A stretch of 17,334 nt of DNA from Actinomycetes bacterium (lineage in GTDB: Bacteria > Actinomycetota > Acidimicrobiia > Acidimicrobiales > Microtrichaceae): NCBI GenBank assembly GCA_023389745.1, contig JAEWED010000248.1, forward strand, positions 1 to 17,334. Reading direction: 5' to 3'. Positions 1-5,545 of this stretch are shown here, piece after piece. Every line of letters starts with the position of its first letter. Position 1 is the stretch's first letter. The notes under the pieces were generated by a model. The model ran no database searches, was not told the origin of the DNA, and saw only the letters and a program-made list of their open reading frames with translations. Position numbers and translations under genes: made by a program.

Positions 1-60
1 CCGGGGCGCGCGCGGGCGGGCGCGGACGGGGCGGGCGGGGCCGGGGGGGCGCGGGGCCCC
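1..60. repeat. G-run-rich window edge with potential G-quadruplex
   Basis: This stretch lies downstream of the peroxiredoxin stop codon and is almost entirely G and C. G-runs at 28-31, 33-35, 37-40 and 43-49 are separated by loops of only 1, 1 and 2 nt, so the plus strand fits a short-loop G-quadruplex motif. A 10-bp palindrome, CGGGGCCCCG, sits at 52-61. The other strand reads as a C-rich tail after the ahpC stop, so it could take part in 3' end formation, but there is no U-tract. A sequencing or assembly problem in such low-complexity DNA is also possible. No gene is visible here. Confidence 0.4.
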
Positions 61-72
61 GACCGAGCCGGA

Positions 73-636
73 TCAGATCTTGCCGACGAGATCCAGCGAG
101 GGAGCGAGGGTCGCTTCGCCCTCTTCCCACTTGGCGGGGCAGACCTCGCCCGGGTGGCTGCGCACGTACTGCGCGGCCTTGACCTTGCGGAGCAGCTCGG
201 ACGCGTTGCGGCCGATGCCCTCGGCGGTGACCTCGAGGAACTGGATGACGCCGTCGGGGTCGATCAGGAAGGTGCCGCGGTCGGCCAGGCCCTGGCCCTC
301 GCGGAGCACGTCGAAGTTGGTGCTGATCTCACCGGTCGGGTCGCCCAGCATGAAGTACTGGATCTTGCCGATGGTGTCCGACGTCTCGTGCCAGGCCTTG
401 TGGCTGAAGTGCGTGTCGGTCGACACCGAGTAGATCTCGACGCCCAGCGCCTTGAAGTCCTCGTACAGGTCGGCCATGTCGCCCAGCTCGGTCGGGCACA
501 CGAAGGTGAAGTCGGCGGGGTAGAAGAACAACACGGACCAGCCGCCCTTGAGCGTCTCGTCCGACACGTCGACGAACTCGCCGTTGTGGAACGCGGTTGC
601 GGTGAAGGGCTTGATCTCTGAGTTGACCAATGGCAT
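73..636 (-). CDS. ahpC: AhpC-type 2-Cys peroxiredoxin
   Basis: Cytosolic thiol peroxidase of the AhpC/Prx1 group, which reduces H2O2, organic hydroperoxides and peroxynitrite. The peroxidatic Cys47 lies in FTFVCPTE with the family Thr44. Arg120 completes the active site, and the resolving Cys166 lies in GEVCPAKW. The length of 187 aa equals the classical AhpC length. The open frame extends 16 codons further upstream, but ATG 636 is preferred: it starts at the usual MPLVNSEI N-terminus and has GAGGTG a few bases upstream. No ahpF or ahpD reductase partner is in the window, so the electron donor (AhpF, AhpD or thioredoxin) is unknown. It stands alone, 334 bp downstream of the dioxygenase gene on the same strand, so it probably has its own promoter. 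Confidence 0.95.
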   Translation of the reverse strand: MPLVNSEIKPFTATAFHNGEFVDVSDETLKGGWSVLFFYPADFTFVCPTELGDMADLYEDFKALGVEIYSVSTDTHFSHKAWHETSDTIGKIQYFMLGDPTGEISTNFDVLREGQGLADRGTFLIDPDGVIQFLEVTAEGIGRNASELLRKVKAAQYVRSHPGEVCPAKWEEGEATLAPSLDLVGKI

Positions 637-707
637 TTCTGAACACCTCGTGCTGCTAGTGGGTTGCGTGACACCGTACATCAATGCTGACTATCGCACC
701 ACGCGGC

Positions 708-717
708 ATCAATTGAT
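708..717. promoter_or_regulatory. Perfect palindrome upstream of ahpC, candidate operator
   Basis: ATCAATTGAT is a perfect 10-bp palindrome and a local AT island in GC-rich DNA. It lies 72 bp upstream of the chosen ahpC start, where a promoter or operator would be expected. I could not match it to a known OxyR or Fur consensus, so the regulator is unknown and the role is inferred from position only. Confidence 0.25.
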
Positions 718-811
718 TCTGTGAATGCCGGCGATAGACGCCTCTGATCGGAGAGCCCCGAACGGCGCGCGACGGTCGATGGCTCCGGAGATGGGTGCCC
801 GGACGCGCCGA

Positions 812-862
812 GGGGGTCCAACGGTCGGCTCCGGGGGGAACAGAGACGACCGCCGGACCCCC
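812..862. other. Imperfect hairpin in the ahpC/dioxygenase gap
   Basis: The gap 637-970 holds no convincing gene; its main feature is this inverted repeat. GGGGGTCC (812-819) pairs with GGACCCCC (855-862). After a symmetrical 2x2 mismatch, CGGTCG (822-827) pairs with CGACCG (847-852), leaving a 19-nt loop. It starts about 110 nt past the stop of the dioxygenase gene and could limit read-through into ahpC. There is no U-tract on either side, so it is not a standard intrinsic terminator. Confidence 0.35.
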
Positions 863-970
863 ATTGGTGTCGTCGGCCCCACGATCGATCGCCGGGACCC
901 CTGCCGGGGCGCCGGTTCGACGGCGGTGGCCGCGAGCGGTGAACGGTGAGCGACGAGGTGTCGGACCGCC

Positions 971-1969
971 TCAGCTGGTGATCGGGAGCGACTCGAACGG
1001 CTGGCCTGCGACGAGCACCGAGTCCCTGCCGTCGACGCCGACGGGCACCTCGCCGATCAGCGTCACCCGGTGCAGCACACGCTCGACGTCGAGGTGGTCG
1101 ATGTCCTGCGGCCCGAGGTGCGAGGTCACCCGGTTGTCCCAGAACGCCACGGTGCCCGGCGCCCATCGGATTCGGACCGTGTACGCCGGCCTGGTGACGT
1201 GCTCGAGCAGGAGTGCCAGCAGCGCGGCGCTCTCGTCGGGATGCAGACCGAGGATCTTCGAGGTGAAGCCGTCGTTGACGAACAGGCCCCGCTCCCCCGT
1301 CGTCGGATGCACGCGGACCACGGGGTGGTTCGCGATGAGCGGGTTGTCGTTGATCACCGACGTCGTCGGCACGCCCCTGCGGGCGAAGCTCGCGCCGTAG
1401 CGGTGCTCGGCGTCGAGCCCGTCGAGCAGCCCGCGGAGTGGGGCCGACAGGCCCTCGTACGCCGCGACCAGGTTGGTGAAGGTCGTGTCGCCGCCGTACT
1501 CGGGCACGACATCGGCACGAAGGACCGACGCGGCCGGCGGATTGACCGCCGGGGTCACGTCGGTGTGCCAGTCGTTCGTGTACGAGTACCGCTTGCGCAG
1601 CTGCTTCGCGGCCTCGCCGGTGATGCCGTACTGCTTGGCGAACCGCTCGGGCGACGCGGTGAAGATCTCGGGGAAGCCCTCGGGCGGATCGTTGTCGTAG
1701 GGGTGGGCGTGGGTGAGCTCGCCGAACTGCCGTGCGAAGGCGATCTGCTGTGCGTGGTCGATGTGCTGGTCGCGGAACACCACGACCTTCCAGGTGGCGA
1801 GCGCATCGTCGATCACACCGCGTTCGAGCGCGTTCAGCGGGGTCGAGATGTCGATGCCGGAGATCTCGGCGCCCGTGTGCCCCGACAGCGGATGGACCTC
1901 GATCGCCCGGTGGAGCGGGGCGAGGCTGTCGAGGGGGGCGAGCTCCTGGTCGGGCAGCAGGTCAGTCAT
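971..1969 (-). CDS. TauD/TfdA-family Fe(II)/2-oxoglutarate dioxygenase
   Basis: Predicted 332-aa non-heme iron oxygenase that couples oxidation of a small substrate to decarboxylation of 2-oxoglutarate. The metal-binding facial triad is visible: His135 and Asp137 in NDWHTDVTP, and the distal His284 in WDNRVTSHL. The 2-oxoglutarate-binding Arg is in ERVLHRVTL (Arg297 or Arg301). The usual family opening, an HPLSG(H)xGAEIxGID segment, is at residues 26-40. TauD enzymes release sulfite from taurine, but the family also covers 2,4-D, alkylsulfate and other dioxygenases; no sulfonate ABC transporter adjoins it, so the substrate is open. Start ATG 1969 has AAGGAGA about 9 nt upstream. It is separated from modC by 195 bp, with an operator-like repeat in between, so it is probably regulated independently of the mod operon. 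Confidence 0.9.
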   Translation of the reverse strand: MTDLLPDQELAPLDSLAPLHRAIEVHPLSGHTGAEISGIDISTPLNALERGVIDDALATWKVVVFRDQHIDHAQQIAFARQFGELTHAHPYDNDPPEGFPEIFTASPERFAKQYGITGEAAKQLRKRYSYTNDWHTDVTPAVNPPAASVLRADVVPEYGGDTTFTNLVAAYEGLSAPLRGLLDGLDAEHRYGASFARRGVPTTSVINDNPLIANHPVVRVHPTTGERGLFVNDGFTSKILGLHPDESAALLALLLEHVTRPAYTVRIRWAPGTVAFWDNRVTSHLGPQDIDHLDVERVLHRVTLIGEVPVGVDGRDSVLVAGQPFESLPITS

Positions 1970-2068
1970 GTCGGCGGTCTCCTTCTCGGGGATGTCGGAG
2001 TGGGGATCGCGGTCCGACGTGCGTCGATCAGGGCGGGACGGGTCGTGCGATCCGGGGTGTGCGGGGCA

Positions 2069-2099
2069 CCCTACCGGCTTTCCGGTAATTCCGATAGGG
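2069..2099. promoter_or_regulatory. Clustered CCGGTA half-sites, candidate operator of the dioxygenase gene
   Basis: Outer arms CCCTACCGG (2069-2077) and CCGATAGGG (2091-2099) form a 9-bp inverted repeat with one mismatch. Within it, TACCGG (2072-2077) and CCGGTA (2082-2087) form a perfect inverted repeat around CTTT. TTCCGGTA (2080-2087) and TTCCGATA (2089-2096) are also direct repeats 9 bp apart. The cluster is about 100 bp upstream of the dioxygenase start, in the modC-dioxygenase gap. Control by a sulfur-responsive regulator is inference from the TauD-like neighbour only. Confidence 0.4.
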
Positions 2100-2164
2100 C
2101 TAGTCAGGTTTTGTTCGAGCGGTCGTCCTCCGACCTTCGTCAGGTCACCCCCGTCCGTCGAGCG

Positions 2165-3265
2165 TCAGCGGGTGGTGACGACCACGTCGGTGGCCTTGAC
2201 CGACGCCCAGACCGGCGCACCCTCGGCCAGACCGAGCTCGGCCACCGCTGCGGGCGTCACCTCTGCGACCAGCTCCAGCTCGCCGCCCAGTCGCACCCGC
2301 ACGTGCTCGCCCAACAGGTCGAAGCCCACGACGTGCAGTCGGAAGCGGTTCCTCGCGCTCGACTCGGGTTCGTGGCGGTGCAGCTGGATCGACGCCGCAC
2401 GGATCAGCACGAACACCGGCCCCTCGACCCGCTCGCCGACCGCCACCACACCCGGGGTCGCGCCTGGCTCACCCGCGTCGAGCACGACGTCGGTGCCGCG
2501 TCCGACCCCCGGCAGCAGGTTCAGCCCGAACAGCTCCGCGACGTACGGCGTGCGGGGATGGGACGCGACCTCGGCCACGCTCCCCTGTTGGGTGACACGG
2601 CCGTGCTCGACCACCACCACGCGGTCCGCCAGGGCGAGCGCATCCAGCGGATCGTGGGTCACCAGCAGCGTCACGCCCTCGAACTCGCCGAGGTGACCAC
2701 GCAGGTCCCGCCGGACCGAGGCCCGCGTGCTGGCGTCGAGCGCCGCGAGCGGCTCGTCGAGCAGGAGCATCGCCGGCTCGGTCACCAGCGCGCGGGCCAA
2801 CGCCACCCGTTGCTGCTGGCCACCCGAGAGCTCCCCGGGACGGGCCGAGGAGTGGTCCGCCAGGCCGACCCGGTCCAGCCAGCGTCGTGCCTCGGCATCC
2901 GCGCGTCGGCGCGGCACCCCGCGTGCCCTGGGGCCGAAGGCGACGTTGTCGAGCGCCGAGAGGTGCGGGAAGAGGAAGCGGTCCTGGAAGAGCACGCCGA
3001 CCGGTCGCTGCTCGGCGCGCACGTGCACCACGGGCCCGGGGCCGGCGTCGTCGAGCACCACGCCGTCGAGCTCGACCCGGCCGGCGTCGATCGTCTGCAG
3101 GCCGGCGAGCGCCCGCACGAGCGTGGTCTTGCCGGCGCCGTTCGGACCGAGCAGGGCGACCACGTCACCGCTGCGCACCTGCAGCGACACGTGCAGGTCG
3201 AGCGGTCCGAGCGTGACCGCGATCGTCGCGTCCAGACCGGTCCGAGCGGCCATCGTCGTGCTCAT
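2165..3265 (-). CDS. modC: Molybdate ABC transporter ATP-binding protein ModC
   Basis: 366-aa cytoplasmic ATPase that powers molybdate (or tungstate) import. Visible motifs are Walker A GPNGAGKTT (40-48), the Q-loop Gln94 in VLFQDRFLFP, the signature LSGGQ (146-150), Walker B LLLDE (167-171) and switch His204 in THDPLD. The C-terminal ~65 residues form a Mop/TOBE domain (from SARNRF to VKATDVVV), the oxyanion-binding or regulatory part typical of ModC. The frame is open 6 codons further upstream, but ATG 3265 is chosen because it overlaps the modB stop in an ATGA arrangement, giving translational coupling. It is the last gene of the four-gene operon. The Mop domain separates it from generic sulfate or spermidine ATPases, although sulfate and tungstate systems also carry TOBE domains. 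Confidence 0.93.
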   Translation of the reverse strand: MSTTMAARTGLDATIAVTLGPLDLHVSLQVRSGDVVALLGPNGAGKTTLVRALAGLQTIDAGRVELDGVVLDDAGPGPVVHVRAEQRPVGVLFQDRFLFPHLSALDNVAFGPRARGVPRRRADAEARRWLDRVGLADHSSARPGELSGGQQQRVALARALVTEPAMLLLDEPLAALDASTRASVRRDLRGHLGEFEGVTLLVTHDPLDALALADRVVVVEHGRVTQQGSVAEVASHPRTPYVAELFGLNLLPGVGRGTDVVLDAGEPGATPGVVAVGERVEGPVFVLIRAASIQLHRHEPESSARNRFRLHVVGFDLLGEHVRVRLGGELELVAEVTPAAVAELGLAEGAPVWASVKATDVVVTTR

Positions 3266-4104
3266 CGCGAGCCGCCCAACCACCGGTCGCGCAACGCCAC
3301 GACGACCGCGAGCGACACGAACATCAGCACCAGGCTGAGCGCGACGGCAGTGTCGGGGTGCTGTTCGAGCTGCAGGTAGACGGCGAGCGGCAGCGTCTGG
3401 GTCCGCCCGACGATGTTGCCGGCGAAGGTGATCGTCGCCCCGAACTCGCCCAGCGCCCGCGCCCAGGCGAGCACGGCGCCGGCCAGCACCGTCGGCGCGA
3501 CCAGCGGCAGGGTCACCCGGCGGAACACCACCACCGGCGAGGCGCCGAGCGACAGGGCGGCCTCCTCGTAGCGCCGGTCCATCGACCGCAGTCCCGCCTC
3601 GACGGTGAGCACGAAGAACGGCAGGGCCACGAACGTCTCCGCGAGGATCGCTCCGGCGGTCGTGAAGGTCAGCTGCACGCCGAGCCAGTCCCAGAGGTGC
3701 TCGCCCACCAGTCCGCGGCGGCTGAACGCGCTCAGCAGCGCGACGCCGCCCACCACGGGCGGCAGCACCAGCGGCAGCAGCACCAGGCCGCGCGCCACCG
3801 AGCGGCCGCGGAACGGGACCCTGGCGAGCACCCAGGCGAGCGGAAGGCCGAAGAGCACCGACAGCGCGGTCGCGCCGAGCGAGCAGACGATCGACAGCCG
3901 CAACGCCTCGAGCGACTCAGGGCGGGTGACGTCCTCGACGAGGGTCGACCACGACGTCCGCACCAGGAGCCCGACGAGCGGGAGCGCGAAGAAGGCGACC
4001 GCGACACCGGCGGCTGCCAGGACCGGCAGCGGTGTCCGCGGCGCGCGGGGCTCCCGTGCCCCGGACGCCCGGGGAAGGGGCTCAGGGCTCGAGGAAGCCC
4101 GCAT
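3262..4104 (-). CDS. modB: Molybdate ABC transporter permease ModB
   Basis: 280-aa inner-membrane permease. About six hydrophobic segments are visible, roughly residues 26-48, 68-92, 104-126, 148-168, 198-216 and 250-270. The cytoplasmic EAA loop that docks onto ModC runs from about 179 to 201 (YEEAALSLG through RRVTLPL), followed by the characteristic ARALGEFGA segment (215-223). The N-terminus has about 25 Pro/Arg-rich residues before the first membrane span. ATG 4104 lies inside the end of modA (23-bp overlap) with a weak Shine-Dalgarno, so translation is probably coupled. No better start follows before the first span. The end overlaps modC by 4 bp. Confidence 0.93.
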   Translation of the reverse strand: MRASSSPEPLPRASGAREPRAPRTPLPVLAAAGVAVAFFALPLVGLLVRTSWSTLVEDVTRPESLEALRLSIVCSLGATALSVLFGLPLAWVLARVPFRGRSVARGLVLLPLVLPPVVGGVALLSAFSRRGLVGEHLWDWLGVQLTFTTAGAILAETFVALPFFVLTVEAGLRSMDRRYEEAALSLGASPVVVFRRVTLPLVAPTVLAGAVLAWARALGEFGATITFAGNIVGRTQTLPLAVYLQLEQHPDTAVALSLVLMFVSLAVVVALRDRWLGGSR

Positions 4105-4918
4105 CGCCCAGGATCCGCTGTCCGGCCTCGGACCGCACGAACTCGTCGAACGCGACGGCCACGTCCGGCGACGCCGACCCCGCCAGCACGGCGATCGGAT
4201 ACGCGGCGACCACGTCGTCGGCTTCGGGGATCTCGACGCGGTCCACCGAGTCTCCCGTGGCGACGGCGTCGGTGACGTAGACGATGGCCGCGACCGCGTC
4301 GCCCTCGGTCACGGCGGTGAGGGTGGCCCGCACGTCCTGGCCCCGGGTGATGCGATCGGTGGGGATCGTCACGCCGGCGGCGCCGAGCGCCCGCTCCGCG
4401 TAGGCGCCGCACGGCGCGGACTCGGCGCAGAGCGAGACGACTCCCGCGTCCGCCAGGTCGGCGAGACCGGTGATGCCCTCCGGGTTGCCCGGCTTCGTCA
4501 CGATGACGAGCCGGTTCCTGGCGAAGATCGATGCCTCGCCGCCGAGCAGCTGCGCGTCGGCGAGCGCCTCCATGGGCGCCACGTCGGCGAACGCCACGAC
4601 GTCCGCGGGAGCCCCGTCGAGGATCTGCGACGAGAGCTGGCCCGACGAGCCGACGTTGAAGGTCACCCGGGCCCCGGGGTGCTCGGCGACGAAGGCGTCG
4701 CCGATGTCGGCGAACACGTCGGTGAGCGACGCCGCGGCCGACACCACGATGCTGCCGGACACCGCACCGCGGGCCGGGTCCTCGTCGACCGCGGGGCCGG
4801 ACGCACCGTCGGTGCCGCACGCCGCGAGCCCCAGCAGCACGGCAAGGCCCAGCAGCGCTGCACGGCTCAGCAGCACTCCACGGCTCAGCAGCACTGTGGA
4901 CCGCGCCGCTCGCCTCAC
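4082..4918 (-). CDS. modA: Molybdate-binding lipoprotein ModA
   Basis: 278-aa extracytoplasmic binding protein that delivers molybdate to ModBC. A basic N-terminus and hydrophobic stretch lead to the lipobox LAAC, with Cys34 as the predicted lipidated residue. The mature part carries ModA landmarks: SAAASLTD (60-67), NVGSSGQL (88-95), ADVVAFAD (105-112), ARNRLVIV (133-140) and the EGDAVAAIVYVTDA region near 205-218. Cys164 and Cys170 might form a disulfide. The start is GTG 4918, sharing GTGA with the stop of the regulator gene; no other start precedes the signal peptide. A 17-bp direct repeat inside the signal-peptide codons duplicates LLSR-type residues. Confidence 0.93.
   Translation of the reverse strand: MRRAARSTVLLSRGVLLSRAALLGLAVLLGLAACGTDGASGPAVDEDPARGAVSGSIVVSAAASLTDVFADIGDAFVAEHPGARVTFNVGSSGQLSSQILDGAPADVVAFADVAPMEALADAQLLGGEASIFARNRLVIVTKPGNPEGITGLADLADAGVVSLCAESAPCGAYAERALGAAGVTIPTDRITRGQDVRATLTAVTEGDAVAAIVYVTDAVATGDSVDRVEIPEADDVVAAYPIAVLAGSASPDVAVAFDEFVRSEAGQRILGDAGFLEP
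4861..4895. repeat. 17-bp direct repeat in the modA signal peptide
   Basis: CACGGCTCAGCAGCACT occurs at 4861-4877 and again at 4879-4895, an 18-bp period that keeps frame. It encodes repeated Leu-Leu-Ser-Arg residues at the start of the ModA signal peptide. It looks like an in-frame slippage duplication that lengthens the N-region, and copy number may vary between strains. Confidence 0.6.
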
Positions 4919-5316
4919 GGCAGCTCGACGATCACGTTGGTGGACTTCACCGCCGCCGTGGCGAGGGCCCCGGGCTGCAGGTCGAGCTCGTCGGCGGCCT
5001 CCCGCGTCATCATCGACACGAGCCGGTGCGGCGGCGAGTGGATCTCGACGATCGCGACGAGCGTGTCGCGCTCGACGCGGGTCACCACTCCGGTGAACCG
5101 GTTCCGTGCGGACTGCGCCATGACCGACTCGGGCTCGTAGGCGTCGGCACGGTCACGCAGGTACGCGGCGAGGTCGGAGCCGTCGATCGTGCGGTGTCGA
5201 CCCTCGGCGGTGTCCGACGGCAGTCGACCCTCGTCGCACCAGCGCCGCACGGTGTCGCGGCTCACACCGAGCAGATCTGCAACCTGGGCGACGGTGTAGG
5301 TGCGCATCTGCTGCAC
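4915..5316 (-). CDS. HTH plus Mop-domain molybdate-responsive regulator
   Basis: 133-aa predicted transcription factor. Residues 6-55 form a MerR/excisionase-like winged helix (TYTVAQVADLLGVSRDTVRRW, then DEGRLPS). Residues ~68-131 form a single Mop/TOBE domain (SARNRF to AAVKSTNVIV), the fold that binds molybdate in ModE and Mop proteins. It therefore combines DNA binding and oxyanion sensing as ModE does, with a different HTH. The frame is open to 5439, but GTG 5316 is chosen because GGAG (plus-strand ctcc 5326-5329) lies 9 nt upstream. ATG 5307, giving MRTYTVAQV, is the alternative but its spacing from GGAG would be 18 nt. It is the first gene of the mod operon and overlaps modA by GTGA. 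Autoregulation is inferred. Its SARNRF motif recurs at the start of the ModC Mop domain. Confidence 0.85.
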   Translation of the reverse strand: MQQMRTYTVAQVADLLGVSRDTVRRWCDEGRLPSDTAEGRHRTIDGSDLAAYLRDRADAYEPESVMAQSARNRFTGVVTRVERDTLVAIVEIHSPPHRLVSMMTREAADELDLQPGALATAAVKSTNVIVELP

Positions 5317-5318
5317 TG

Positions 5319-5332
5319 TACGACGCTCCGTA
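5319..5332. promoter_or_regulatory. Candidate autoregulatory operator of the mod operon
   Basis: TACG (5319-5322) and CGTA (5329-5332) form a short inverted repeat with a 6-nt centre. It lies directly over the Shine-Dalgarno and leader of the regulator gene. A repressor bound here would block the mod operon. The half-sites are short and the site does not match the E. coli ModE consensus, so this rests on position and symmetry only. Confidence 0.25.
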
Positions 5333-5351
5333 TCGCATTTGCGGCTGTTGT

Positions 5352-5376
5352 CGCCGCGACTCGACGGAGTCCGGCG
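5352..5376. other. Stable hairpin between divergent mod and NRPS genes
   Basis: CGCCG (5352-5356) and GACTC (5358-5362) pair with GAGTC (5367-5371) and CGGCG (5372-5376). This gives a 10-bp stem with one bulged C (5357) and a GACG loop. It sits in the 229-bp divergent intergenic region, closer to the mod side. It may act as a 5' leader structure of the mod mRNA, insulate the divergent promoters, or be a protein site. No U-tract follows. Confidence 0.4.
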
Positions 5377-5433
5377 TTCCTCGGGGCCGGTGCACGGTCG
5401 ATCGGCGGCCTGAAGGCCCGTCGTTCCGCCACG

Positions 5434-5486
5434 AGTCACCTCAAGTCACGAACGGATCCGCCGATTGCATCGACATGTACGATCGT
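5434..5486 (+). promoter_or_regulatory. Probable promoter/operator region of the NRPS-PKS operon
   Basis: The region directly upstream of the NRPS gene holds two AGTCAC direct repeats (5434-5439 and 5444-5449), 10 bp apart. It also has a CGGATCCG palindrome (5453-5460) and ACGATCGT (5479-5486). TACGAT (5478-5483) could serve as a -10 box, about 60 bp before the start codon, but I see no convincing -35. Direct repeats one helical turn apart are typical of OmpR-like or SARP activators, but the identity of any regulator is unknown. Confidence 0.3.
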
Positions 5487-5545
5487 TGTTCGCTCCCGAA
5501 CATCCTGACGGCACTCCCCCCTTGTGCCACCGACGAGGTCGCCCG

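Noticed and set aside
971..1969. Dioxygenase as an isonitrile-forming enzyme (ScoE-like) belonging to the NRPS-PKS cluster
   Set aside because: It is over 3.5 kb away on the other strand beyond the mod operon, and no fatty acyl-AMP ligase or other isonitrile genes are present; a generic TauD/TfdA call is safer.
1070..3379. Open frame of 769 codons on the plus strand across the dioxygenase and modC
   Set aside because: It spans two well-supported minus-strand genes and the gap between them, and its product is Arg/His-rich without domains.
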